A DNA stretch of 64,000 nucleotides, from NCBI RefSeq assembly GCF_034008635.1, contig NZ_CP125378.1, positions 648,501-712,500 of the forward strand, given 5' to 3'. Source of the stretch: Pseudomonas sp. P8_229 (lineage in GTDB: Bacteria > Pseudomonadota > Gammaproteobacteria > Pseudomonadales > Pseudomonadaceae). Below the pieces are notes generated by a model. It worked only from the letters and a program-made list of their open reading frames with translations. It searched no databases and was not told the DNA's origin. Of this stretch, positions 51,223 through 59,242 are shown one piece after another; positions within the stretch are counted from its first letter, which is position 1; every line of letters begins with the position of its first letter. Position numbers and translations under genes: made by a program.

Positions 51223-52239
51223 ATGAACCTCACCAAGACCCTGACCGCGTCCTTCCTCGCCCTGTCCATCGGCAACGCCTTCGCCGCCGGCAGCCCGGGT
51301 GTCGAACAGCACACCCAGGCATTCCTCGAAGCCCTCGCCGCTGGCGGTGGCAAACCCCTGGAGCAATTGAGCCTGAAAGATGCACGTGCAGTGCTGACCG
51401 GTGCTCAGGCTTCGGTGAACGTCGACCTGTCCGGGGTGGAAGTCAGCGACAAGTCGATCAAGGTCGATGGCCAGACGATCAACCTCAAAGTGGTGCGCCC
51501 GGCCAAGGTCAAAGGTGAGTTGCCGGTGTTCATGTTCTTCCACGGCGGCGGCTGGGTGTTGGGCGATTACCCGACTCACCAGCGCCTGATTCGTGATCTG
51601 GTGGTGGGTTCCGGCGCGGTCGCGGTGTACGTCGATTACACGCCGTCGCCGGAAGCGCAGTACCCGACGGCGATCAATCAGGCCTACGCCGCGACAAAAT
51701 GGGTGGCTGAACATGGCAAGGACATTGGCGTAGACGGCAAGCGTCTGGCGGTGGCCGGCAACAGCGTTGGCGGCAACATGGCGGCGGTTGTGGCACTGAT
51801 GGCCAAGGAACAGAAAACCCCGGCGCTGCGCTTCCAGCTGCTGATGTGGCCGGTAACCAACGCACAGTTCGACGACGGCTCGTACCAGCAATTTGCCGAG
51901 GGGCATTTCCTCACCAAAGGCATGATGCAGTGGTTCTGGGACAACTACACCACCAACGCTGCAGAGCGCGCGCAGATCCATGCCTCGCCGCTCAACGCCA
52001 GCGCCGAACAGCTCAAGGGCCTGCCCGCTGCGCTGGTGCAGACCGCCGAGTTCGACGTGTTGCGCGATGAAGGTGAAGGCTACGCCCGGCACCTGGATGC
52101 GGCCGGCGTGCCGGTGACCTCGGTGCGCTACAACGGGATGATTCATGACTTTGGCTTGCTCAATCCGCTGAGTCAGATTGCGCAAGTGAAAGCGGCCGTG
52201 CGGCAGGCGGCGGCTGAACTGAAGACGCATCTGAACTGA
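51223..52239 (+). CDS. Exported alpha/beta hydrolase (HSL-type esterase)
   Basis: 338 residues with a Sec signal (MNLTKTLTASFLALSIGNAFAA). HGGGW oxyanion motif near 105; nucleophile Ser in GNSVGGN (near 186); acid Asp in EFDVLRDEG (near 287) and His in MIHDFG (near 308), a full catalytic triad of the hormone-sensitive-lipase family. It probably hydrolyses small esters in the periplasm. AAGGAATTGAGC precedes the ATG. Divergent LysR upstream, terminator ten bases after the stop, so it is a single-gene unit likely under LysR control. Confidence 0.9.
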   Translation: MNLTKTLTASFLALSIGNAFAAGSPGVEQHTQAFLEALAAGGGKPLEQLSLKDARAVLTGAQASVNVDLSGVEVSDKSIKVDGQTINLKVVRPAKVKGELPVFMFFHGGGWVLGDYPTHQRLIRDLVVGSGAVAVYVDYTPSPEAQYPTAINQAYAATKWVAEHGKDIGVDGKRLAVAGNSVGGNMAAVVALMAKEQKTPALRFQLLMWPVTNAQFDDGSYQQFAEGHFLTKGMMQWFWDNYTTNAAERAQIHASPLNASAEQLKGLPAALVQTAEFDVLRDEGEGYARHLDAAGVPVTSVRYNGMIHDFGLLNPLSQIAQVKAAVRQAAAELKTHLN

Positions 52240-52248
52240 TGCCGATCT

Positions 52249-52281
52249 CTCACCACACCCAACGGTGTGGTGAGTTTTTTT
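52249..52281 (+). terminator. Rho-independent terminator of the hydrolase gene
   Basis: Perfect 11-bp stem CTCACCACACC (52249-52259) and GGTGTGGTGAG (52264-52274), CAAC loop, then T7. It begins 10 bases after the stop at 52239. Confidence 0.95.
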
Positions 52282-52341
52282 GAATCCCCTCACCACAAAA
52301 GCCTCTTCAACACCAATGTTCATGCAGTTCCGGAGATCGCC

Positions 52342-53766
52342 ATGCCCCTCCTCAACCACCTGCTGTCCTGGAGTGCCGTGCTGCTGGTACTCGATGGTCT
52401 GCTCTGGCACTTCACCCCCTTCACCCACCGCGCGCCGAAAGTCGCTGTTCGGCTGGCGCTGTTTCTCGGCTTCAGTGCACTGATCATCAACGCCGGCATC
52501 AGCCCGTTGCTGGCGCCAGTGCTTACCGATGACCGCGTGGCGCAGCTCGGCGCGACGGCGCTGGGGATTGTCTGGTGGCTGTACGCCGCACGCGTTTTGA
52601 CCGAAGTGATCGGCCTGGTGCTGATGCGGCGTATCGGCCACAGCGGTCGGCTGTTGCAGGACGTGATTGGCGCGCTGGTGTTTCTGGCGGCGATCGTCGC
52701 GGCCGCCGGCTATGTGCTGGATCTGCCGGTCAAAGGCTTGCTGGCGACCTCCGGGGTGGTGGCGATCGTGGTCGGTCTGGCGCTGCAAAGCACCTTGAGC
52801 GACGTGTTTTCCGGGATTGTACTCAACACCACCAAGCCGTATCAGGTGGACGACTTCGTGGTGATCGACGGCGTCGAGGGCAAGGTGCTCGACATTGACT
52901 GGCGCGCCACGCACCTGTTGACCAGTGTCGGCACCCTGGCCGTGGTGCCGAACTCGGTGGCGGCCAAGGCGAAGATCGTCAATCTCAGTCGCCCGACCAA
53001 CCTGCACGGTGTCTCGATCAGCATCAAGGTGCCAAATCATATCCGCCCACGGCGGGTGCTCGACGCCCTCGACCGCACACTGCAAGGCAGCAGCAGTCTG
53101 CTGTTGAATCCGCCGCCCAAAGCCGTGTTGAAAGAGGCCGGTGAAGAGATGTCGGAGTACGTCGCCAGTGGCTTCATCAGTGAGCTGGGCAAGAAAGGCG
53201 AGGTGCGCAATCAACTGTTCGACCTCGCCCACCGTCATCTCGAAGCCGCGGGTATTTCCCGGCATCCCGATGGCGTGATCGAGCCTTCGACCCGCGCCCG
53301 GGCACTGCTCGATGAAGTGAAAGTGTTCCGCTCGTTGAGTCATGAGGAACGCGATCGCCTCGCCGAATCGATGGTCGCGCAACAGTACGCAGCCGGTCAG
53401 GTAGTGTTGGGGCTGGATGAAGTCCCCGACAGTCTGTTTGTCATCGCCACTGGCGTGGTCAGCGCAACCGTGCCCGATGGCAGTGGCCAGACCGAAGCCG
53501 GGCGCATGGGGCCGAGCGAGGTCATGGGCGAACAGAGCATCCTCGCCGACACGCCGTCGCAAGCCACGTTCACGGCGCTGACGTCGAGCATCATCTACCG
53601 CCTCGACAAAGCCCTGACCCGCCAATGCATGGAGCAGCGCAGCGAAGTCGGTCAGGCGCTGAACAAACTGCAGGCCGTGCGTCAGCAGAACAGCCGCCTC
53701 GCGTTGATGGCGAAACCGGCGCCGATGCGCAAGGGCGGTTTTCTTGGGTGGCTGCAAAACCGCTAG
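52342..53766 (+). CDS. MscS-family channel with cyclic-nucleotide-binding domain
   Basis: 474 residues from the ATG at 52342, with GGAG nine bases upstream; the frame runs upstream into the terminator, which is not coding. Membrane helices lie at about 5-22, 33-55, 75-95, 105-125 and the pore-lining one near 130-155 (GLLATSGVVAIVVGLALQSTLSDVFSGI). The MscS beta domain (VDDFVVIDGVEGKVLDIDWRATHL, VVPNSVAAKAKIVNLSRP) is followed by a C-terminal cNMP domain near 330-445 (FRSLSHEERDRLAESMV, VMGEQSILADTPSQATFTAL). It is a bCNG-type channel, possibly gated by cyclic nucleotides. Confidence 0.9.
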   Translation: MPLLNHLLSWSAVLLVLDGLLWHFTPFTHRAPKVAVRLALFLGFSALIINAGISPLLAPVLTDDRVAQLGATALGIVWWLYAARVLTEVIGLVLMRRIGHSGRLLQDVIGALVFLAAIVAAAGYVLDLPVKGLLATSGVVAIVVGLALQSTLSDVFSGIVLNTTKPYQVDDFVVIDGVEGKVLDIDWRATHLLTSVGTLAVVPNSVAAKAKIVNLSRPTNLHGVSISIKVPNHIRPRRVLDALDRTLQGSSSLLLNPPPKAVLKEAGEEMSEYVASGFISELGKKGEVRNQLFDLAHRHLEAAGISRHPDGVIEPSTRARALLDEVKVFRSLSHEERDRLAESMVAQQYAAGQVVLGLDEVPDSLFVIATGVVSATVPDGSGQTEAGRMGPSEVMGEQSILADTPSQATFTALTSSIIYRLDKALTRQCMEQRSEVGQALNKLQAVRQQNSRLALMAKPAPMRKGGFLGWLQNR

Positions 53767-53831
53767 CCCCATCAGACAGTTGAACGCCACAGGGGATGGT
53801 GGGTTGCGCCTCTTTTTACTGCACATGAAAA

Positions 53832-53851
53832 TGCCCGCAATCAAGCGGGCA
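53832..53851. terminator. Hairpin between convergent genes
   Basis: 7-bp stem TGCCCGC (53832-53838) and GCGGGCA (53845-53851) with an AATCAA loop. A-rich on the left, so it reads as a terminator with a T-run for the minus-strand isochorismatase gene and may also stop readthrough from the MscS gene. Confidence 0.75.
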
Positions 53852-53867
53852 CTTTCAGTTCAAGCAA

Positions 53868-54491
53868 TTACTTGGCAGTGAACTTGGTGTAGCTGTTGAT
53901 CAGGTTGCGATAGTTCGGCAGGCGTTCGGACAGCAGATGCGCCAGGCCTTCCATGTCGTTGCGCCAGTCGCCCTGCAGCTCGCACGCCACCGAGAACCAG
54001 TTCAACAGTTGCGCACCGGCGGCCGACATCCGCGCCCACGCTGCTTGTTGCACGGTGGTGTTGAAGGTGCCGGACGAGTCGGTAACCACAAACACTTCAT
54101 AGCCTTCGGCGATGGCCGACAGGGTCGGGAACGCTACGCAGACGTCAGTCACCACACCGGCGATAATCAGTTGCTTGCGGCCGGTGGCCTTGATCGCCTT
54201 GACGAAGTCTGCGTTGTCCCAGGCGTTGATCTGGCCTGGGCGCTGAATGAACGGCGCGTCCGGAAACTGCTCGCGCAGCTCCGGCACGATCGGGCCGTTG
54301 GGACCGGCGTCGAAGCTGGTGGTGAGGATGGTCGGCAATTTGAAGAACTTGGCGATGTCGCCCAGCGCCAGCACGTTGTTCTTGAACTCGTTGGGCGTGA
54401 AGTCCTGCACCAGCGAGATCAGACCGGTCTGGTGATCGACCAGCAGCACGACTGCATCATCTTTGTTCAGACGTTTGTAGGGAACGCTCAT
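53868..54491 (-). CDS. Isochorismatase-like cysteine hydrolase (YcaC type)
   Basis: 207 residues from the ATG at 54491. Catalytic Asp in LLVDHQTGL (near 19), Lys in ATGRKQLI (near 105) and Cys in VVTDVCVAFP (near 120), the triad of the isochorismatase superfamily. Sequence (FNTTVQQAAWARMSAAGAQLLNWFSVACEL) matches the YcaC branch, for which several hydrolase activities are proposed but none settled. It is the last of the DoxX-monooxygenase-amidohydrolase series, 68 bases after the amidohydrolase stop. AAGGAG lies eight bases before the ATG. A longer minus-strand frame to 56078 is only antisense-frame overlap. Confidence 0.92.
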   Translation of the reverse strand: MSVPYKRLNKDDAVVLLVDHQTGLISLVQDFTPNEFKNNVLALGDIAKFFKLPTILTTSFDAGPNGPIVPELREQFPDAPFIQRPGQINAWDNADFVKAIKATGRKQLIIAGVVTDVCVAFPTLSAIAEGYEVFVVTDSSGTFNTTVQQAAWARMSAAGAQLLNWFSVACELQGDWRNDMEGLAHLLSERLPNYRNLINSYTKFTAK

Positions 54492-54521
54492 GGGAAACTC
54501 CTTGGGATGGATGTTGCGGGA

Positions 54522-54546
54522 AGCGCCGTACCGGTTGGCCGGCGCT
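54522..54546. repeat. Hairpin between amidohydrolase and isochorismatase genes
   Basis: AGCGCCG (54522-54528) and CGGCGCT (54540-54546), followed on the plus strand by T7. The adjoining genes are both on the minus strand, where the hairpin is preceded by an A-run, so it may be a transcript-processing site or an antisense terminator rather than an operon terminator. Confidence 0.5.
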
Positions 54547-54559
54547 TTTTTTGTAGGAA

Positions 54560-56398
54560 TCAGAAGGCGAAACAGGAACAGCCGAACGCGCCCCAGAACC
54601 CGGCGAAGTCGCTGACCGGTGCGTTCGACAGACGCGCTTTTTCGTGGCTGTGCGAGTGCACCGCGCAGGCGCCAACGCATTGATGCACCTGCGCCTGCAA
54701 TGGCGAGTTCGGCCGCCAGTGGCCCGGAACCTTGACCACCGGCGACCAGTCCGGCAGCACTGGAATCGAGCGTGGGCCAAGGTCTTCGAAATCGCCGGCG
54801 GCGTAGACGATCTTGCCGCCGACCACGGTCAGCACCGACTCGATCCACTTGATCGCTTCTTCCTCGACATGGAAGAAATCCGCGCTCAGCGCCGCCAGAT
54901 CCGCCAGTTGCCCGACCTTGATCTGGCCCTTCTTGCCCTGCTCGGAGGAGAACCACGCACTGCCGTGAGTGAACAGCTCCAGCGCAGTGGTGCGCGGCAG
55001 ACCTTCTTCGTACAACGCCAGACCGCCAACGGTGCGACCGCTGACCATCCAGTACAGCGAGGTCCACGGGTTGTAGCTGGAAACCCGCGTAGCGTCGGTG
55101 CCGGCGCCTACCGGTACACCTTCGGCGAGCATGCGTTTGATCGGCGGCGTGGCCTCGGCCGCCTGCGCGCCGTAGCGATCGACGAAGTACTCGCCCTGGA
55201 ACGCCATGCGGTCCTGAATCGCGATGCCACCGCCCAGCGCCCTCACCCGCTCGATGTTCTGCGGGGTGATGGTTTCGGCGTGATCGAAGAACCACGGCAG
55301 ACCGTTGAACGGAATGTCGCGATTGACCTTCTCGAACACGTCGAGCATGCGGCTGATCGATTCGTTGTACGTGGCGTGCAGACGGAACGGCCAGCGCTGC
55401 TCGACCAGGTGGCGCACCACCGGCTCCAGCTCCTGCTCCATGGTTTGCGGCAGGTCCGGGCGCGGCTCGAGGAAGTCTTCGAAGTCGGCGGCGGAGAACA
55501 CCAGCATCTCGCCGGCGCCGTTGTGTCGCAGATAGTCGTCGCCCTGGTGCAGGGTGACGCTGCCGGTCCAATTCTGGAAGTCGCTGAGCTCTTCTTTCGG
55601 TTTCTGGGTGAACAGGTTGTAGGCGATGCGCACGGTCAACTGGTCGTCCTTGGCCAGTTGCTCGATCACCTGATAGTCGTCCGGATAGTTCTGGAAACCA
55701 CCGCCGGCATCGATCGCGCTGGTCAGGCCGAGGCGATTGAGTTCGCGCATGAACTGACGGGTCGAGTTGACCTGATATTCGAGCGGCAGCTTCGGCCCCT
55801 TGGCCAGCGTCGAATACAGAATCATCGCGTTCGGCCGCGCCACCAGCATCCCGGTCGGGTTGCCGTTGGCATCCCGGACGATCTCGCCACCCGGCGGGTT
55901 CGGCGTGTCGCGGGTGTAACCGGCCACCCGCAGTGCGGCGCGGTTGAGCAGCGCGCGGTCGTACAGGTGCAGGACGAACACCGGCGTGTCCGGCGCGGCC
56001 TGGTTGAGCTCTTCGAGGGTCGGCATGCGTTTTTCGGCGAACTGGAATTCGTTCCAGCCACCGACCACGCGCACCCATTGCGGGGTTGGCGTGCGGTCGG
56101 CCTGCTCCTTGAGCATGCGCAACGCGTCGGCCAGCGACGGCACGCCTTCCCAGCGCAGTTCGAGGTTGTAATTGAGGCCGCCACGGATCAGGTGCAGGTG
56201 CGAATCGTTGAGGCCGGGGATCACGCAGCGGCCGTGCAGGTCGATCACTTGCGTGGCCGAATCACGCAGGGCCATGGCCTGGGTGTCGTTACCGACGACG
56301 ACAAAACGGCCGTCCTTGATCGCCACCGCACTGGCCAGCGGTTTGCTGCGGTCGACGGTGTGAAATTGGCCATTGAACAGAATCAGATCGGCGTTCAT
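54560..56398 (-). CDS. YtcJ-like metal-dependent amidohydrolase
   Basis: 612 residues. Amidohydrolase_3 features: IPGLNDSHLHLIRGG near 62-76 (HxH metal site), GLTSAIDAGGGFQNYP near 225, LHATYNESISRMLDVF near 343 (metal His), WFFDHAETIT near 372 and GAGTDATRVSSYNPW near 438 (metal Asp). The last 60 residues, from about HWRPNSPL, carry several Cys and His and form an extra tail beyond the family's usual end. No signal peptide, so cytosolic. It probably hydrolyses an amide or formamide. It lies between the monooxygenase and isochorismatase genes, in the same direction. Confidence 0.88.
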   Translation of the reverse strand: MNADLILFNGQFHTVDRSKPLASAVAIKDGRFVVVGNDTQAMALRDSATQVIDLHGRCVIPGLNDSHLHLIRGGLNYNLELRWEGVPSLADALRMLKEQADRTPTPQWVRVVGGWNEFQFAEKRMPTLEELNQAAPDTPVFVLHLYDRALLNRAALRVAGYTRDTPNPPGGEIVRDANGNPTGMLVARPNAMILYSTLAKGPKLPLEYQVNSTRQFMRELNRLGLTSAIDAGGGFQNYPDDYQVIEQLAKDDQLTVRIAYNLFTQKPKEELSDFQNWTGSVTLHQGDDYLRHNGAGEMLVFSAADFEDFLEPRPDLPQTMEQELEPVVRHLVEQRWPFRLHATYNESISRMLDVFEKVNRDIPFNGLPWFFDHAETITPQNIERVRALGGGIAIQDRMAFQGEYFVDRYGAQAAEATPPIKRMLAEGVPVGAGTDATRVSSYNPWTSLYWMVSGRTVGGLALYEEGLPRTTALELFTHGSAWFSSEQGKKGQIKVGQLADLAALSADFFHVEEEAIKWIESVLTVVGGKIVYAAGDFEDLGPRSIPVLPDWSPVVKVPGHWRPNSPLQAQVHQCVGACAVHSHSHEKARLSNAPVSDFAGFWGAFGCSCFAF

Positions 56399-56428
56399 CG
56401 CAGTTCCTTCCGAGTAAATGAATGGGGT

Positions 56429-57055
56429 TCAGCGTGACGGCTGTTTGGCCGGTTCGATGTGAGCATGGGCCTGACCGGCTTCCAGCCACGGCGCAAACAA
56501 TCGGGTCACGCGGGGCATGAACACGTACACCACCGACAGGACGATGGTCAGGGTGATCAGGAACGTGGCGACCACGTAATTGGAAAGCAGCGGATGCAAC
56601 TTGAGCAGCGGCCCCCAGATCAGTGGCACCAGCAAGGTGTGCGGCAGAATCACCAGCAGGGTGATCACCGCTTGTTTCCAGCGCGGCGGCGGCTTGGCGG
56701 CATCGGCCAGCGGCGCGAACCAGAACTCGTTGACCGGCGCGACTTCAGTCTGGTCGCCATCGGCGAGCATTGGCGCCGCTTCGTCGACCAGCGCCTGACG
56801 TTGCGGCGACTCCAGCCACAGCTGCATGGCCGCCGTGGAGCAAAAGCGCAGCACGCAGGTGTAAGTGTCCAGGCCTTTGAGCTTGCCGCGCACCACGTCC
56901 ACGCCCAGATGGCCTTCGCGTTGCCCGGCGATCCGGACGATGTTGCGCAACCACGCCTCGTAAGGCTGTTCAAGTCCGGCCTTGACCCGGTGCTTGACGA
57001 TCAGGGTCACGGTCTCATCGGACCCCGGTGCTTTTGGACTCAGGGCTTCAGGCAT
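56429..57055 (-). CDS. Antibiotic-biosynthesis-monooxygenase domain protein with two membrane helices
   Basis: 208 residues from the ATG at 57055, which overlaps the DoxX stop by eight bases; an upstream frame start would only read the DoxX gene. The N-terminal 100 residues form an ABM ferredoxin-like domain (VTLIVKHRVKAGLEQPYEAWLRNIVRIAGQREGHLGVDVVRG, TYTCVLRFCSTAAMQLWLESPQRQAL). Two membrane helices follow (VITLLVILPHTLLVPLIWGPLL and VVATFLITLTIVLSVVYVFM), then a basic tail. This is the form often called 'ABM with C-terminal transmembrane'. It might detoxify or oxidise a compound at the inner membrane together with DoxX. Confidence 0.88.
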   Translation of the reverse strand: MPEALSPKAPGSDETVTLIVKHRVKAGLEQPYEAWLRNIVRIAGQREGHLGVDVVRGKLKGLDTYTCVLRFCSTAAMQLWLESPQRQALVDEAAPMLADGDQTEVAPVNEFWFAPLADAAKPPPRWKQAVITLLVILPHTLLVPLIWGPLLKLHPLLSNYVVATFLITLTIVLSVVYVFMPRVTRLFAPWLEAGQAHAHIEPAKQPSR

Positions 57056-57464
57056 GACGCAGCACTCCGGGCAAGCGAACATTGAACGCCAGCCGTCCCG
57101 GCCCGGCGATGAACACAGTGGCGAACAGGATCAACAGCAACCAGCCGAACTGCCCCTCGGCCACACTCCATTGCGGATGCACGACCAGCAGCGCCACCAG
57201 CAGCACAAAGAGAATAGGCAAGCAGGCCAATCGCGCCAGCACCCCGCCGACGATCAGTAGCGGGCAGAGGACTTCGGCAAAAATCGCCAGGCTGAGGGTG
57301 AGGTGCGCGCCGAGGTGGAACGGGTCCTCGATCTGCTGCAATTGCGCGTTGAAGTTCAACAGCTTGGGCAAGCCGTGGACCCACAGCAGAAACAATCCGC
57401 CGCTGACCCGCAGAAACAGCAAACCGACGTCCCGCGCCCGTTCATCCTTTTGAGAAGCGTTCAT
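57048..57464 (-). CDS. DoxX family membrane protein
   Basis: 138 residues with four membrane helices: GLLFLRVSGGLFLLWVHGLPKLLN, LTLSLAIFAEVLCPLLIVGGVLARL, ACLPILFVLLVALLVVHPQWS and WLLLILFATVFIAGP. The GLP-K and AEV-CPLL motifs are those of DoxX/SURF4-like proteins. DoxX partners include oxidoreductases and thiosulfate:quinone oxidases, and small ones often occur with stress or redox genes. It is first of the four-gene minus-strand unit, 77 bases after the LysR gene. Confidence 0.9.
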   Translation of the reverse strand: MNASQKDERARDVGLLFLRVSGGLFLLWVHGLPKLLNFNAQLQQIEDPFHLGAHLTLSLAIFAEVLCPLLIVGGVLARLACLPILFVLLVALLVVHPQWSVAEGQFGWLLLILFATVFIAGPGRLAFNVRLPGVLRHA

Positions 57465-57541
57465 GACCTCACCCTTTATTTCTTATCGGGGTGAATCATG
57501 CTCGGTGCGGGCGGGGGGAAATTGGATGGATGTGCTCTCTT

Positions 57542-58465
57542 TCAGGCGGGCGGGATGTCCAGTGGCGCCGCCATGAACTGGCTGATCCGCGAGCGCAGCC
57601 AGCGTTCGGCAGGGTCGTTGTCGTGCACCCCGCTCCACGCCATCGACAGCTGCGCCGCATCGATCGGGAACGGCGGATCCTCGGCGCGCAGGTTGCAGCC
57701 TTCAACCAGTGCACAGGCAGCGTAATCCGGTACGGTGGCGATCATTTCGGTGCCGGCGAGCAAGGCGCGCAAGCCACTGAACTGCGGCACGCCGAGTACC
57801 ACGCGGCGACGGCGGCCGAGTTTGGCCAGGTCGAGGTCGATGTTGCCGCTCAAATCACCGGAAAACGACACCATCGCATGCGGGCGTTCGCAGTATTCGT
57901 CGAGGGTCAGTGGCCCCGGGCGGTCGTCACCGCGCAGCACCTTGCAGGGGATGTCACGCAGCTTCTTGCGCTTGGCGTTGGCCGGCAGATCGGTGGTGTA
58001 GCTCACGCCGACGGAGATTTCCCCGGACGCCAGCAGCGCCGGCATCAGCAGAAAGTTGGCGCGGCGCACCACGACAACGATCCCCGGCGCCTCCTGCTGA
58101 AGCTGGCGCAGCAGCGGCGGAAACAGACCAAATTCGGCGTCGTCCGACAGGCCGATACGGAACACGTCGCAACTGCTCGCCGGGTCGAATTCCTTGGCCC
58201 GGCTGACCGCGCCGCAAATCACGTCCATCGCCGGTTGCAGCTCCTGCAGGATCGCCAGTGCGCGGGCGGTCGGCTCCATGCTGCGGCCGTTGCGCAGCAG
58301 CAACGGGTCATCGAACAGGTCGCGCAAACGGCCAAGCGCAGCGCTCACTGCCGGTTGGCCCATGAACAGTTTTTCGGCGACGCGGGTCAGGTTCTTTTCG
58401 AACATCAGCGCTTCGAAAATCACCAGCAGGTTCATGTCGACGCGGCGTAGATCGTTACGGTTCAT
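57542..58465 (-). CDS. LysR family transcriptional regulator
   Basis: 307 residues from the ATG at 58465. The wHTH (MNLLVIFEALMFEKNLTRVAEKLFMGQPAVSAALGRLRDLFDDPLLLRNGRSMEPT) and the NodD-like effector domain are clear. It lies upstream of DoxX in the same direction and divergent from the AraC gene at 58677. It is the natural candidate regulator of the DoxX-ABM-amidohydrolase-isochorismatase unit, perhaps in the same transcript. Confidence 0.92.
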   Translation of the reverse strand: MNRNDLRRVDMNLLVIFEALMFEKNLTRVAEKLFMGQPAVSAALGRLRDLFDDPLLLRNGRSMEPTARALAILQELQPAMDVICGAVSRAKEFDPASSCDVFRIGLSDDAEFGLFPPLLRQLQQEAPGIVVVVRRANFLLMPALLASGEISVGVSYTTDLPANAKRKKLRDIPCKVLRGDDRPGPLTLDEYCERPHAMVSFSGDLSGNIDLDLAKLGRRRRVVLGVPQFSGLRALLAGTEMIATVPDYAACALVEGCNLRAEDPPFPIDAAQLSMAWSGVHDNDPAERWLRSRISQFMAAPLDIPPA

Positions 58466-58676
58466 GGGCTCCAGCTCCTTCGATGAGCAGACGTCAGTGC
58501 TGTGCACTTTACGTGATCAACGGTGCTTTGCGCGTGGGTCAGGCCCGCGAATTAACAACGATTAACTCGTCAGTCTGCGCCGCCCGTCTTAACAATGAAG
58601 GCCTCTGCGCAGCGTTGTTTTTTGCCCCGAGGGAACACGCCCGGTGTGTGTTCCCCCCACGACACGGACCTTGGCC

Positions 58677-59108
58677 ATGGCTCATCTACAGCAATCCGTT
58701 GCCCTCGCCCCTGCCAGCGAACCCGGCAAGCCTCCCCTCGGTGGCCTCAGCCCGCAACGGGAGCGGCAGGTCAAACAACTGATTCTCGAACGCCTCGGAG
58801 AAAGCCTGGAAGTGGCCGAGCTGGCACGTGCCTGTTCGCTGTCACGCAGCCATTTCTCCCGGGCGTTCAAGGCCAGCACGGGTCAGGCACCGCAGGACTG
58901 GATCCGCGAACAGCGCATCGCCCGCGCCAAGCTGTTGATCCGCCATACCGGCCTGAGCCTGACGCAGATCAGTCTGGAGTGCGGCTTCTGCGATCAGGCG
59001 CACTTCTGTCACATGTTCACCCGTAGCGAAGGGATCAACCCGTTCGCCTGGCGCTGCCAGATCATGCGCGAAGGCAAAGACACCAAGACACGGCCCATGA
59101 ACTTTTGA
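58677..59108 (+). CDS. Short AraC-family regulator (helix-turn-helix only)
   Basis: 143 residues from the ATG at 58677. Nearly all of it is the AraC DNA-binding domain: LGESLEVAELARACSLSRSHFSRAFKASTGQAPQDWIREQRIARAKLLIRHTGLSLTQISLECGFCDQAHFCHMFTRSEGINPFAWR. No ligand-binding domain, as in MarA/SoxS-type proteins. A divergent LysR gene lies 211 bases upstream. The large NTPase regulator follows, its longest frame touching this stop (TTGA). Confidence 0.9.
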   Translation: MAHLQQSVALAPASEPGKPPLGGLSPQRERQVKQLILERLGESLEVAELARACSLSRSHFSRAFKASTGQAPQDWIREQRIARAKLLIRHTGLSLTQISLECGFCDQAHFCHMFTRSEGINPFAWRCQIMREGKDTKTRPMNF

Positions 59109-59242
59109 GCGTTACCCAAGAACCTGCCGTTGCACTGATGGCCAAACCTGAGGAATATGCTGCGATACCTTGCACCAGACGGTCTGCGTCTTCACGCAGC
59201 GCCCCTGTGCCCGGATCGCCGCATCACCGCAGGAGTGTGCTG

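Noticed and set aside
51166..53844. 892-codon minus-strand frame across the esterase and channel genes
   Set aside because: Spans two clear plus-strand genes and a terminator; composition is that of an antisense frame.
53868..56078. 736-codon minus-strand frame ending in the isochorismatase sequence
   Set aside because: Only the last 207 codons from the ATG at 54491 are real; the rest is out of phase with the amidohydrolase gene.
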